From: an uncultured Paracoccaceae bacterium
Lineage (GTDB): Bacteria; Pseudomonadota; Alphaproteobacteria; Rhodobacterales; Rhodobacteraceae
Direction: 5' to 3'
Assembly: GCA_943787985.1 (NCBI GenBank)
Contig: CALSOO010000005.1
Coordinates: 496,001-560,000, forward strand
DNA: 64,000 nt
The first letter of the stretch is position 1, and every line of letters starts with the position of its first letter. The translations under genes were made by a program, and so were the position numbers. A model generated the notes under the pieces. The model was not told where the DNA came from. It saw only the letters and a program-made list of their open reading frames with translations, and searched no databases. Below, piece by piece: positions 1 to 8,545 of the stretch.

Positions 1-1
1 C

Positions 2-217
2 ACGCTCATGACATGGGCTGGGAAACGCAACATCCAGCCGGGCAAGCCATAACCAAACGGCCACATCGGACGTTACAACCGCACCGTTCGCCAAGAAGGT
101 CTGCGACGTTCTGATAAGAAACGGGTACCGAAGATACATTCGTACGGCAGACAAAATGATCAATGCCAAATAGCGATGATGTTTGAATGGCTGTTGATCC
201 ACGCAAACTTGAGGCCG
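2..217 (+). pseudogene. Remnant of an IS3-family transposase (OrfB C-terminus)
   Basis: Reading the plus strand from base 2 gives a degraded match to the end of the integrase catalytic domain of IS3-family OrfB transposases. The stretches WAGKRN, IQPGKP, PNGHIGRYNRTVRQEGL and, further on, FEWLLIHANLRP correspond to the usual W-A-x-x-R, IQPGKPxQN-AYIERYNRTxR and EWLxxYNxxRP motifs. An in-frame TAA sits directly after GKP where the family has a Gln or Asn, a few residues are missing before IQPGKP, and no start or end of the element is visible. It is a dead fragment, possibly continuing left of the window. The identification is by remembered motif resemblance only. Confidence 0.6.
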
Positions 218-236
218 CGGTGCGTGCGTTTATGGA

Positions 237-1109
237 TCAGCTGTCAGAGTGATCCAGAAAACGGGTGATGTGATGCGCGATCAGGGCGGGGTCCTCTTCA
301 TGTGCCAAGTGCCCTAAGTCAGGCAGGCTCAGATGAGAGGCATTCAGAAGGCGCTTTGCGGCGGTCTGCGACACGCGTTCCGGAACGGTCGCGTCGTTCT
401 GTGCTGTTATGAGCAAGCAACAGTTTGAAACGTCTGGCAAGTCACTCAGGAGCCCATCCAGGGACCACTGCGCCATCATCAATAGGGCCCCGTCAACGTG
501 GTCTTTGTCAGCTACAAGCGAGATGTAGCGGGAAAGTTCCGCAGCCTCTAATTTAGAGCCTGTACTGCCTATTAGGGACTGAACACGCGCTGAGTTGCCT
601 GCAATTCCGGAAAACACACGCGCTGTAAACGGAAGCGTTGCCAATGCTTTGGCAAGGACCGGAAACAAGGCCCCTGCAATGCCATCAAAACTGTCCAAAG
701 CCGCGTTGAGCCCGATGACTTTTGGCGTTTGTCCCCGTGGGGACGCAAGGGTTTGGGCCAGTCGCAAGGCAACTGCACATCCAGCGGAATGCCCGACGAT
801 TGCGTCAGGCTTCCACCCCTCTTGCACACATAGGTTTGCGATGTCTTCGCTGACGTGATCAAGGCCCGAACGGTGCCGTGCACCCAATTGGGTGTACCCA
901 TGTCCGGGCAAATCGCACGCGATCACGCTGTGGGTTTTGGCCAAAATCTGCATCAGGCCTGCAAAGCTATGCGTGCTGCCACCAACCCCATGAAGCAAAA
1001 GGATCAGCGGTCCCTGCCCCATCTGTTGAATGTGCCACCGATGTGGCGCGCTGTAGATCCGTTGGGATTGTTCCGCGTGCGGCCAATCAGGAGCAACAGG
1101 CCACCGCAT
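237..1109 (-). CDS. bchO: BchO, magnesium chelatase accessory alpha/beta hydrolase
   Basis: A 290-residue alpha/beta hydrolase. The oxyanion region LLLHGVGGS (about residues 37-45), the nucleophile elbow GHSAG with the catalytic Ser, and a late His in DLGHLAHEE fit the fold. It lies 3 bp after bchD in a crtA-bchI-bchD-bchO operon, the position and size of BchO in Rhodobacteraceae. BchO is thought to assist Mg insertion into protoporphyrin IX, but its exact reaction is not established. The ATG at 1109 follows the bchD stop closely, so translation is probably coupled. Confidence 0.93.
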   Translation of the reverse strand: MRWPVAPDWPHAEQSQRIYSAPHRWHIQQMGQGPLILLLHGVGGSTHSFAGLMQILAKTHSVIACDLPGHGYTQLGARHRSGLDHVSEDIANLCVQEGWKPDAIVGHSAGCAVALRLAQTLASPRGQTPKVIGLNAALDSFDGIAGALFPVLAKALATLPFTARVFSGIAGNSARVQSLIGSTGSKLEAAELSRYISLVADKDHVDGALLMMAQWSLDGLLSDLPDVSNCCLLITAQNDATVPERVSQTAAKRLLNASHLSLPDLGHLAHEEDPALIAHHITRFLDHSDS

Positions 1110-1112
1110 CTC

Positions 1113-2783
1113 TCAACGCGCATCCAAGGATGCGCTGACCGCGGCAGACAGTTTGTGGGCGTCCGCGCGCGGCAGCGCGATGTAGTCGCCCTGCAAGGTC
1201 TTTGCCAGATCTTTGAGCCCGGCTTGGGGTCTATTGGACATATCAATGACCAGGGACGGCACGTTTGTGGCGGTCAAGGCTGTGGCGCATCGGGTCGCGT
1301 CTGTACGCGCCTGTGCGCGGTTTGGCGTGCCATCAAGGGCGACATTCGCACGCCCGTCGGTGATCAGGATCACGCTTGGCGTTAACCCTTTACTGCGCCC
1401 TGCATCGACCATCGCGCGGGCTTCCAACAGACCGCTGGCCAACGGGGTTCCGCCGCCACCCGGCAATGCGGCAAGCCGTTTCTTCGTCTGCACAAGGGAC
1501 TTGTTAGGCGGTAAAAGAACTTCGGCCTCTGTACCCCGAAACGCAATGAGGGACACGTGGTCGCGTGTTGCGTAGGCTTGGGCCAGCAGCAATTCGATCG
1601 CCCCTTTCGCTTCTCCCAAACGTGAAACGGCGGCCGACCCCGAAGCGTCGACCACAAAGATCAACAAACGGTCAGAGCGTTCCTGAAACCGTTTGATCCG
1701 GATGTCGGAGCTGCGAATATGAAGGCCGCTGACGTCTGGCCGCTGTTCGCGTCTGATCGGTTGCCAGGGTGCGGCGGCCCGCAAGGTGGCCACAAGGTCG
1801 ATGCGGTTCGCGCCATCAAGGCGTCCCGGCTGAGAGGGCAGGGGGCGTCCGCGCCGGTTGCTTTTGCGCTTTTGACCAGCCCCTGCGCCCTGTGCGTTTC
1901 TCGATGTCCCCGCGGGGACAAGGCTGCCCAGAATGTCGGGGGGCAGGGCGGCTTTGACGGCAGCGATCAGCATATCACCGTCGGGCAATTCCTGCTGCGT
2001 GTCTGTGTCATTGTCCTCGCCATCCTGCTCGGCTTCGGGCGGGGGAGGGGTGTCTGGCGTGTCGTCGTGCTCGTCTTGGGGCAGTTGCGTGGCGCGCGGG
2101 GCCAGCACCAAAGCGGCGGCGGCTTCGACGTCTTCAAATGCGGCAACGCTGCGTCCGAAAAGGGCGGCGTGCGCTTTGGCTGCGCGGCTGGCCAGCAAAG
2201 GCGCGCGCAAGCTGTCGATCCCGAGTTGGACAGCGAGTTGCGTTAGATCCTCCAGCGCGTCCTCGCCGAGGGAAACACCAGCGGGATCAAGCGCGGGTGT
2301 CCCCGCAGGGACAAGCGGTGTCGGGGCCGTTGGGCGCCCTTGGGGGGAAATGTGAAACGCAAGCCGGTCCGCAAGCGCAGGGGGGCACCCTTCGTCGGGG
2401 TCGGCACCTTCATCCAGCGCGATCAGGCAGTGTTTGTCTGTGGTGTCGAGTTCCAGCGACAGTTTCGCAGCAAGGGCGATCGGGCAGCGTTCCGCCATGG
2501 TCAGAAGAATTGCTGTGGAATTGTAAAAAAATCCCTTTAAAACAATAATTTGAGATGTTGACAACGTGGCGCTCAAATCGATGCTGCCATACAGTTGCTC
2601 GTCCGAGATGTTGGGTGGCATTTTTTTGAGGGGTAGGGGAATCGCCTGAAGCTCGGTCAGCACCGCGTCCCGCATCGGGGAGGCGCGCATGCGCACAACG
2701 GCTCCGCCCAAGCCCACAGGATCCAGCGCGAGCAGCGCAATAGAAAGCCGCGCGCGGTGCCAGCTTTCTGCCTCTTGGGTCAT
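1113..2783 (-). CDS. bchD: BchD, magnesium chelatase D subunit
   Basis: A 556-residue Mg chelatase subunit that forms the ATP-driven motor complex with BchI and activates BchH for Mg insertion into protoporphyrin IX. It has a degenerate AAA-type N-terminal half without a convincing Walker A, an acidic and Pro-rich linker (DTPPPPEAEQDGEDNDTD), and a C-terminal von Willebrand A domain with the MIDAS motif DASGSA and a downstream GGGGTPL. Its start overlaps the bchI stop by 4 bp. Two GTCCCCG-palindromes lie inside the gene. Confidence 0.96.
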   Translation of the reverse strand: MTQEAESWHRARLSIALLALDPVGLGGAVVRMRASPMRDAVLTELQAIPLPLKKMPPNISDEQLYGSIDLSATLSTSQIIVLKGFFYNSTAILLTMAERCPIALAAKLSLELDTTDKHCLIALDEGADPDEGCPPALADRLAFHISPQGRPTAPTPLVPAGTPALDPAGVSLGEDALEDLTQLAVQLGIDSLRAPLLASRAAKAHAALFGRSVAAFEDVEAAAALVLAPRATQLPQDEHDDTPDTPPPPEAEQDGEDNDTDTQQELPDGDMLIAAVKAALPPDILGSLVPAGTSRNAQGAGAGQKRKSNRRGRPLPSQPGRLDGANRIDLVATLRAAAPWQPIRREQRPDVSGLHIRSSDIRIKRFQERSDRLLIFVVDASGSAAVSRLGEAKGAIELLLAQAYATRDHVSLIAFRGTEAEVLLPPNKSLVQTKKRLAALPGGGGTPLASGLLEARAMVDAGRSKGLTPSVILITDGRANVALDGTPNRAQARTDATRCATALTATNVPSLVIDMSNRPQAGLKDLAKTLQGDYIALPRADAHKLSAAVSASLDAR

Positions 2784-3784
2784 GCCAGAACGCTGTCGAC
2801 AGTGCGGGCGACACGGGTGCCGGAGCCTGCGTCGTCCAGCGGGTCACGGCGCAAGCGGTGTGACAGTGCAATGGGTGCAACGTCGCGCAAATGTTGGCGG
2901 GTGATGGCCGGATCGCCCCGGTAGGCGGCCAAGGCGCGGGCGCTGCGCAACAAGGTTAATTCTCCGCGCAGCCCATCAGAGCCAAGCGCGATGCACAGTG
3001 CTGCACAATCGGTGAGGACTGCGTCGTCTTGGGTCACTTTGCCCAAACGCGCTTTGGCGACGGTGATGGCATCGCGAATTCTGGCTTCTTCGGCGGCGTA
3101 GGCGGCGAGAAAGGCGGCCGGATCTGTGTCAAAGGCGTCGCGCCGTTTTATGACTTCGACGCGTTCGCCGATGTCTTGGGGTGAGCGAACTTCGACCGAC
3201 AGTCCGAACCGGTCCAGCAATTGAGGGCGCAGTTCGCCTTCTTCGGGGTTGCCCGAACCGACCAGAACAAAGCGCGCAGGGTGGCGGATGGATAGACCTT
3301 CGCGTTCGACCACGTTTTCACCGGATTGGGCGACATCAAGCAGCAAATCAACGATGTGATCTTCGAGCAGATTGACCTCGTCGATGTATAAATAGCCACG
3401 GTTTGCACGTGCCAATAACCCGGGCTCAAACGCTTTTTCGCCCCGTGTGAGAGCCCGTTCAATGTCTAGTGCGCCGACCACGCGGTCCTCTGTCGCCCCC
3501 AGTGGCAGGTCGATGACAGGGGTTGGACGTTCGTGCGTTTCGCTTTGTGTGTTTTCGGACCAATCGGGGCAGGCGTCGACCGTTTCAGAGTTGACGGGGC
3601 ACCCTTTGACTGCGGTGATGGGCGGCAGCAAAGCGGCCAGCGCGCGCACGGCTGTAGATTTGCCTGTGCCACGGTCACCAAACACCAAAACGCCCCCAAT
3701 GGCAGGATCGACAGCCGTCAGGATCATCGCTTGTTTCATATCGGTTTGGCCAACGATGGCAGAAAAGGGAAACGCAGTTTTCAT
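2780..3784 (-). CDS. bchI: BchI, magnesium chelatase ATPase subunit
   Basis: A 334-residue AAA+ ATPase of Mg chelatase. Walker A GDRGTGKST is at residues 36-44 and Walker B YLYIDEVNLL at 131-140, followed by the sensor region VGSGNPEEGELRPQLLDRFG. Length is normal for BchI. It overlaps crtA upstream by 4 bp (ATGA) and bchD downstream by 4 bp, so the three are almost certainly translated from one message started at the crtA/crtI control region. Confidence 0.97.
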   Translation of the reverse strand: MKTAFPFSAIVGQTDMKQAMILTAVDPAIGGVLVFGDRGTGKSTAVRALAALLPPITAVKGCPVNSETVDACPDWSENTQSETHERPTPVIDLPLGATEDRVVGALDIERALTRGEKAFEPGLLARANRGYLYIDEVNLLEDHIVDLLLDVAQSGENVVEREGLSIRHPARFVLVGSGNPEEGELRPQLLDRFGLSVEVRSPQDIGERVEVIKRRDAFDTDPAAFLAAYAAEEARIRDAITVAKARLGKVTQDDAVLTDCAALCIALGSDGLRGELTLLRSARALAAYRGDPAITRQHLRDVAPIALSHRLRRDPLDDAGSGTRVARTVDSVLA

Positions 3785-4494
3785 GTGGTGCCTTCAATGT
3801 GTCGTAAAGGGCTTTGACCGCCCCAGGTGCCGCATTCTCCGACGATGGAAAAGCGGGCGTAGAGTTCTTCGCGAAACCATGCCCCGTCGCGCACGGCCTT
3901 GATGGCGCGGGCGTGAGGGCCGTCTTTGCGGGCAAATTCGGCCATACTGTGCGCGTCTGGCCAGATGGAGAATGTGACTTGGTTCAAAAGGGGCGCTTCG
4001 CCGATACCGATTTTGAACATGACGTTGGGATCATTGCCAATGATGTCGTCAATGTCGGGCACGCGACCCCAGAACCTGTTGAGAATCGAAGGCTTTATAG
4101 ACGCGCGGGTTAACGCCGCAATAGGGCCTGATGTGTCAGTGTTAGAGACAGTAAAGGGTTCTGTCCCCGACCAATTGCCGCGCGCGGAGGATGCGCTGAG
4201 GAAAACAGACCAGCTTTCGCTGGCGTGTGCCAGATACTTGCCAAAAACTGCGCTGGATTGGGTTTGTTTTCGGGCGGTTTCCAAATCGGGCCATGTGGCC
4301 AGAATTGCAAAAACCCGCGGGTTAGGGACGGGTCTGAAGCCAGCACCGGACCCTGACCCGCAGAGTTTCCAGAATTCTATCCCCGGAACACGCGGCAACG
4401 CAAAACGGGCCGCGCCCATCATGGACAGCGCCCAAAGACGGTCTTGCCACCGGTCAAAGCGGAAAAAGGAAATACTGGTTGTTTGAGTCATCAT
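3781..4494 (-). CDS. crtA: CrtA, spheroidene monooxygenase
   Basis: A 237-residue CrtA-like protein recognised from the N-terminal SISFFRFD..QDRLWALSMMG and the body LCGSGSGAGF..PNPRVFAILATWPDL. CrtA introduces the 2-keto group that turns spheroidene into spheroidenone in the presence of oxygen. The first ATG (4494, or 4491 as the next codon) is chosen; a GTG at 4500 is also in frame. I see no good Shine-Dalgarno. First gene of crtA-bchI-bchD-bchO, divergent from crtI with two PpsR-type sites between. Confidence 0.92.
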   Translation of the reverse strand: MMTQTTSISFFRFDRWQDRLWALSMMGAARFALPRVPGIEFWKLCGSGSGAGFRPVPNPRVFAILATWPDLETARKQTQSSAVFGKYLAHASESWSVFLSASSARGNWSGTEPFTVSNTDTSGPIAALTRASIKPSILNRFWGRVPDIDDIIGNDPNVMFKIGIGEAPLLNQVTFSIWPDAHSMAEFARKDGPHARAIKAVRDGAWFREELYARFSIVGECGTWGGQSPLRHIEGTT

Positions 4495-4551
4495 TTGCAC
4501 TGTCGTTTGGCGTTGGAACGCTTGCAGTTAAATTACGGCTCAGGAAAGAAT

Positions 4552-4569
4552 TGTCAACTAAACTAGACA
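4552..4569. promoter_or_regulatory. PpsR/CrtJ-type operator 1 of the crtA/crtI region
   Basis: Exact TGT-N12-ACA palindrome (tgtcaactaaactagaca), the consensus bound by PpsR/CrtJ repressors, in the 91 bp between the divergent crtA and crtI genes. It pairs with a second site 7 bp away, the spacing expected for cooperative binding. Confidence 0.85.
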
Positions 4570-4576
4570 CGTGTAA

Positions 4577-4594
4577 TGTTTGATAATGATGACA
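4577..4594. promoter_or_regulatory. PpsR/CrtJ-type operator 2, overlapping the crtI start
   Basis: Second exact TGT-N12-ACA site (tgtttgataatgatgaca). Its right half covers the two candidate crtI ATG codons at 4586 and 4589, so occupation would block the start region itself. Functional assignment is inferred from the motif and the neighbouring ppsR gene. Confidence 0.78.
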
Positions 4595-6136
4595 CGTGTA
4601 GATCCACTCGAATCCTTTCTGCCCGACTTAACCGGTCCAGCCAAACCTCATGCCGTTGTTGTGGGGGCGGGCCTTGGCGGGCTGGCGGCTGCGATGCGCC
4701 TTGGTGCCAAAGGGTACCGCGTGACCGTGATTGACCGGCTGGATGTGCCGGGCGGGCGTGGCAGTGCGATCTGGCAGGACGGTCACCGTTTCGATTTGGG
4801 GCCAACCATCGTCACTGTCCCGCAGCTTTACCGCGATTTGTGGGAGGCCTGCGGGTTGGATTTTGACAAGGATGTCACGCTCAAGCCCCTTGACCCGTTT
4901 TACGAGATTCGCTGGCCCGACGGCACCACGTTCACAGCCCAGCACGACACGGACGCATTGCGCGCCGAGGTCGCCAAGATTTCGCCGGAAGATGTCAAAG
5001 GTTTCGACAAGTTCCTCAAAGACAGCGAGGCCCGCTATAGTTTCGGCTTCGAGAACCTTGGCCGTCGCCCGATGAACAAGCTTTGGGACCTGGTCAAAGT
5101 TCTGCCCACTTTTGCGAAGTTGCGTGCGGACCGGTCGGTGTATGCCCATGCGGCCAAGCGGTTCAAAAACGAAAAACTGCGCATGGCGTTCAGTTTTCAC
5201 CCCCTGTTTATTGGCGGGGATCCTTTGCATGTCACGTCTGTTTATATCCTCGTGAGCTTTCTGGAAAAAGAATACGGTGTGCACTACGCCATGGGCGGTA
5301 TTGCAGGCATGGCCGCGCAGATGGCCAAGGTCATTAAAAGCCAGGGCGGCACGATGTTGATGCGCACTGGCGTTGATAAAATCACCATCAAGGATGGTGT
5401 GGCGACGGGTGTGAAGCTGACCTCTGGTTTGGAGGTTGCCGCGGATGTCGTTGTTTCTAACGCGGATGCGGGCCACACCTATGACACGCTGATGGCAGAT
5501 GTTCCCAAAAAGCGGTGGTCCCCTGCAAAACTCAAGCGCACCCGCTATTCCATGAGCCTGTTTGTCTGGTACTTCGGCACCAAAGGCACGGCCAAGGATT
5601 GGTCGGATGTGGGCCACCACACCATTCTGAATGCGCCCCGCTACAAAGGGTTGCTCAAGGATATTTTTATCAAAGGCAAATTGGCTGACGACATGAGCCT
5701 GTATGTCCATCGCCCTTCGGTCACCGATCCGTCCGTGGCGCCCGAAGGGGACGATTCATTTTATGTTCTCAGCCCTGTGCCGCACTTGGGTCATGGGGGC
5801 GTCGACTGGAAAACCGAAGAACCCAAGTACAAAGCCAAGATGCTCAAGGTGCTGGAAGATCAGTTGCTGCCCGGTCTGGCGGACAAGATCAGCACCGAAG
5901 TTGTCTTTACACCCGAAACGTTTCGGGACCGTTATCTTAGCCCTTATGGCTCGGGGTTCTCGATAGAGCCGCGCATCCTGCAAAGTGCGTGGTTCCGTCC
6001 GCACAATGTCAGTGAAGAGGTCAAAGGCCTGTATCTGGTGGGCGCGGGCACGCACCCGGGCGCAGGCGTGCCCGGTGTGATTTCAACGGCGGAAGTTCTG
6101 GGCAAATTGGTCCCCGATGCGGAGCATGTGAAATGA
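4586..6136 (+). CDS. crtI: CrtI, phytoene desaturase
   Basis: FAD-dependent phytoene desaturase of 516 residues, converting phytoene to neurosporene or lycopene. The dinucleotide-binding motif VVVGAGLGGLAAAMRLG lies near residue 25, followed by PGGRGS, and the C-terminal signature GTHPGAGVPGV is present. Start: ATG at 4586 (4589 is the next codon; a TTG at 4580 is in frame). No Shine-Dalgarno is visible in front of any of them. It overlaps crtB by 4 bp. Confidence 0.96.
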   Translation: MMTRVDPLESFLPDLTGPAKPHAVVVGAGLGGLAAAMRLGAKGYRVTVIDRLDVPGGRGSAIWQDGHRFDLGPTIVTVPQLYRDLWEACGLDFDKDVTLKPLDPFYEIRWPDGTTFTAQHDTDALRAEVAKISPEDVKGFDKFLKDSEARYSFGFENLGRRPMNKLWDLVKVLPTFAKLRADRSVYAHAAKRFKNEKLRMAFSFHPLFIGGDPLHVTSVYILVSFLEKEYGVHYAMGGIAGMAAQMAKVIKSQGGTMLMRTGVDKITIKDGVATGVKLTSGLEVAADVVVSNADAGHTYDTLMADVPKKRWSPAKLKRTRYSMSLFVWYFGTKGTAKDWSDVGHHTILNAPRYKGLLKDIFIKGKLADDMSLYVHRPSVTDPSVAPEGDDSFYVLSPVPHLGHGGVDWKTEEPKYKAKMLKVLEDQLLPGLADKISTEVVFTPETFRDRYLSPYGSGFSIEPRILQSAWFRPHNVSEEVKGLYLVGAGTHPGAGVPGVISTAEVLGKLVPDAEHVK

Positions 6137-7167
6137 TTAATCCTGCAGATCTTGAACATTGCCGTGAGGCCATTCGCCAGGGGTCTTTGTCCTTTCATGC
6201 GGCGTCCCATTTGTTGCCCAAGCACGTGCGCGACCCTGCCTTGGCGCTGTATGCGTTCTGTCGTTTGGCGGATGATGAAGTGGACCTGAAGGAGGATAAG
6301 GTCGAATCGGTTTTGCGTTTGCGGGACCGTCTGGACCGCGTCTATGAAGGGCGCCCCGAAAACGCGGCGCCTGATCGTGCGTTTGCTGCGGTGGTCGAGG
6401 ACTTCGAGATGCCGCGCGCCTTGCCGGATGCTTTGCTTGAGGGGTTGGCGTGGGATGCTCAAGGGCGGACATACCAGTCTCTAAGTGGTGTTATAGACTA
6501 TTCCGCGCGGGTGGCTTCGGCGGTTGGCGTGATGATGTGCGTGTTGATGAATGTGCGCGACCGCGATGCGCTGGCCCGCGCCAGTGATCTGGGTGTTGCG
6601 ATGCAGTTGACCAATATTGCACGCGATGTGGGCGAGGACGCGCTGGAAGGTCGATTGTATTTGCCAACGGACTGGCTGGAAGAGGCGGGCGTGGATCGCG
6701 ATGCGTTCTTTGACAATCCCGAACCCACCAAAGCTGTGCGTGGTATGGTCAAGCGTTTGGTGATGGAGGCGAACCGCCTGTATTACCGCTCCGAGGCAGG
6801 GCTTGGCGCGTTGCCGGCTTCTGTGCGCCCGGGTATTTTTGCGGCCCGTTTTATCTATGCCGGCATCGCTGGGCGACTGGGGCGGATGGACTACGATTCC
6901 ATCACCGCACGGGCCCGCACCACCAAAGCCCAAAAGCTGGGGTGGCTGGCCCAATCTGTCGGGCGCAGTGCCCTCACGGGCGTCATGCCGAAATCCGCGG
7001 TGCTTTATGCCAAACCCTTGCCAGAGGTGCAGTTTCTGGTCGATGCCGCAGGGGATCGGCGCACGCGGGATCGCAGTGACGGGCTGTTTGAAGCGCTCGC
7101 CGCCTTGGAGCAACATCGCCGTCCTGAACGCCAGCCCTTGCTAGAGGAGCCCTTTGGGCTTACGTGA
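6133..7167 (+). CDS. crtB: CrtB, phytoene synthase
   Basis: A 344-residue squalene/phytoene synthase that condenses two GGPP to phytoene. The first aspartate-rich motif lies in YAFCRLADDEVD and the second in MQLTNIARDVGEDALEGRLYLP, both complete. ATG overlaps the crtI stop by 4 bp and the crtB stop overlaps the tspO start by 4 bp, giving a coupled crtI-crtB-tspO unit. Confidence 0.96.
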   Translation: MINPADLEHCREAIRQGSLSFHAASHLLPKHVRDPALALYAFCRLADDEVDLKEDKVESVLRLRDRLDRVYEGRPENAAPDRAFAAVVEDFEMPRALPDALLEGLAWDAQGRTYQSLSGVIDYSARVASAVGVMMCVLMNVRDRDALARASDLGVAMQLTNIARDVGEDALEGRLYLPTDWLEEAGVDRDAFFDNPEPTKAVRGMVKRLVMEANRLYYRSEAGLGALPASVRPGIFAARFIYAGIAGRLGRMDYDSITARARTTKAQKLGWLAQSVGRSALTGVMPKSAVLYAKPLPEVQFLVDAAGDRRTRDRSDGLFEALAALEQHRRPERQPLLEEPFGLT

Positions 7168-7637
7168 GCCTGATGTTTTGGCTTTTATTTTGCATTTTCT
7201 TCGCCGCCTGTATGGGCGCTGGCGCGACGGGCGGGCTATTTTCCCCTGACGCGTGGTACCGAAATCTGAACAAGCCAAGCTGGACGCCCCCTGATTGGGT
7301 GTTTCCTGTCACGTGGATTGTTTTGTACGTGTGCATGGCTGTGGCTGGCGCGCGCGTGGCGATGATGGAGGGCAACGGCGTGGCGATGGCGTTTTGGTCG
7401 ATGCAGATCGCTTTCAACGCGCTTTGGACGCCTGTGTTTTTCGGTCTCAAGAAAATCCGCACAGCGATGGGGATCATCGTGGTGTTGTGGGCTGCCGTGT
7501 TCTGCACCATGGTCGCGCTTTGGACGGTTGATACGATCGCGGGCCTTTTGTTTGTGCCCTATCTGATCTGGGTCACAATCGCCTCTGCCCTCAACGCGTC
7601 CGTGTGGCGATTGAACCCCGAAGACTCCCGGGCCTAG
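7164..7637 (+). CDS. tspO: TspO/MBR-family tryptophan-rich sensory protein
   Basis: A 157-residue membrane protein with about five hydrophobic segments and the family marks LNKPSWTPPDWVFPVTW near residues 34-50 and many Trp. In Rhodobacter sphaeroides TspO is an outer-membrane porphyrin-binding protein that dampens photosynthesis gene expression under oxygen; the same role here is inferred from family and from its place between crtB and crtC. GTG/ATG-type overlap with crtB (start 7164) and a 4-bp convergent overlap with crtC. Confidence 0.92.
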   Translation: MSLMFWLLFCIFFAACMGAGATGGLFSPDAWYRNLNKPSWTPPDWVFPVTWIVLYVCMAVAGARVAMMEGNGVAMAFWSMQIAFNALWTPVFFGLKKIRTAMGIIVVLWAAVFCTMVALWTVDTIAGLLFVPYLIWVTIASALNASVWRLNPEDSRA

Positions 7638-8545
7638 TCAAAGGTCCAGTTGCGCCGCCGCGGCACGCGCACGGCCAACATCGGTTTGAGCAGCGGATTG
7701 CGAAAGCGCGTCAAATCCAGCGCTTCGTGCACTCCGACAGTGTCCATCCCGTTCAGTCGGGTTTTCACCGCAGAGCGTGAATAGAATGGCGCGTCCAACA
7801 TGTTTTGATGCTGGGTTGGCACGTATCCCGCGTCAGCCCGCGTTTCCCGCTTAACCGCCCATAGGCTGCGTTTCATCGTGGCTTTGGGGGGCAGGGGGAT
7901 TTCCCGCGCGCTGCCGTCGGCGCCAAATTCAAAGCCCGCCGCAAGTTCCGAGCCGTCAAGGCGCGTGGCATCATAGAAACAGGTGGCGCCGTCGGCTGTG
8001 GGATAGCGGCCCCATGTCCAATAGCTGAAGTCTTCCTCAAGGGCGCGGGTGCCAAAGTTGGCGTCGAAATACCCTTCGCCCGACCATTGCCACCCTGTGC
8101 GGTCGATATCGACTTCGATGCGGGATTTTGGCCCGAAAGGTCGCCATATGTGCGCCCCGTCTGGTGTCAAAGGCAGTTCGACCCCCGTGATCGCCGAAGG
8201 AGTCACACGGATTTGCCCTTTTATTCGCGAGATCAAGGGAGGGGATGATATTTCATCAATGTCGATCACCAACGTGCCGTTGTCCCACCGCATGCAGGAC
8301 GGGCCCACTTCGAGGCGGGAGGCCGTTTGGCGCAGGGCAGGGGTGCCGCGGTCGGTCATGGTGAACCGCCCGCCGGGGCCATAGGTGGCTACGTTGATGC
8401 AGACGTTGTTCTGCGGACATTTGCGGCCCGACCATTTGTACCATGGTGAAAACACCGACCCGATAAAGCCGATGACACTGACCGCGCGCGTGCCGCAATC
8501 GCTCAGGCCGTCGACATACCACCATGCGTAGCCGTTGGGGCCCAC
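7634..8545 (-). CDS. crtC: CrtC, carotenoid 1,2-hydratase (hydroxyneurosporene synthase)
   Basis: Adds water across the terminal double bond of neurosporene-type carotenoids. Recognised from GYAWWYVDGLSDCG, IGFIGSVFSPWYKWSG and VATYGPGGRFTMTDRG. The reading frame is open back to 8851, but that part lies inside crtD and translates to no CrtC-like sequence. A GTG at 8545 just before GPNGYAWW gives 303 residues, close to the family, and a 43-bp overlap with crtD; this start is a judgement, not proven. The end overlaps tspO by 4 bp on the other strand. Confidence 0.9.
   Translation of the reverse strand: MGPNGYAWWYVDGLSDCGTRAVSVIGFIGSVFSPWYKWSGRKCPQNNVCINVATYGPGGRFTMTDRGTPALRQTASRLEVGPSCMRWDNGTLVIDIDEISSPPLISRIKGQIRVTPSAITGVELPLTPDGAHIWRPFGPKSRIEVDIDRTGWQWSGEGYFDANFGTRALEEDFSYWTWGRYPTADGATCFYDATRLDGSELAAGFEFGADGSAREIPLPPKATMKRSLWAVKRETRADAGYVPTQHQNMLDAPFYSRSAVKTRLNGMDTVGVHEALDLTRFRNPLLKPMLAVRVPRRRNWTFD

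Noticed and set aside
187-252. 21-codon plus-strand frame (MAVDPRKLEAAVRAFMDQLSE) at the left edge
   Set aside because: Reads protein-like, but it is very short, has a stop just before its ATG, no ribosome site, and overlaps both the transposase relic and the end of bchO.
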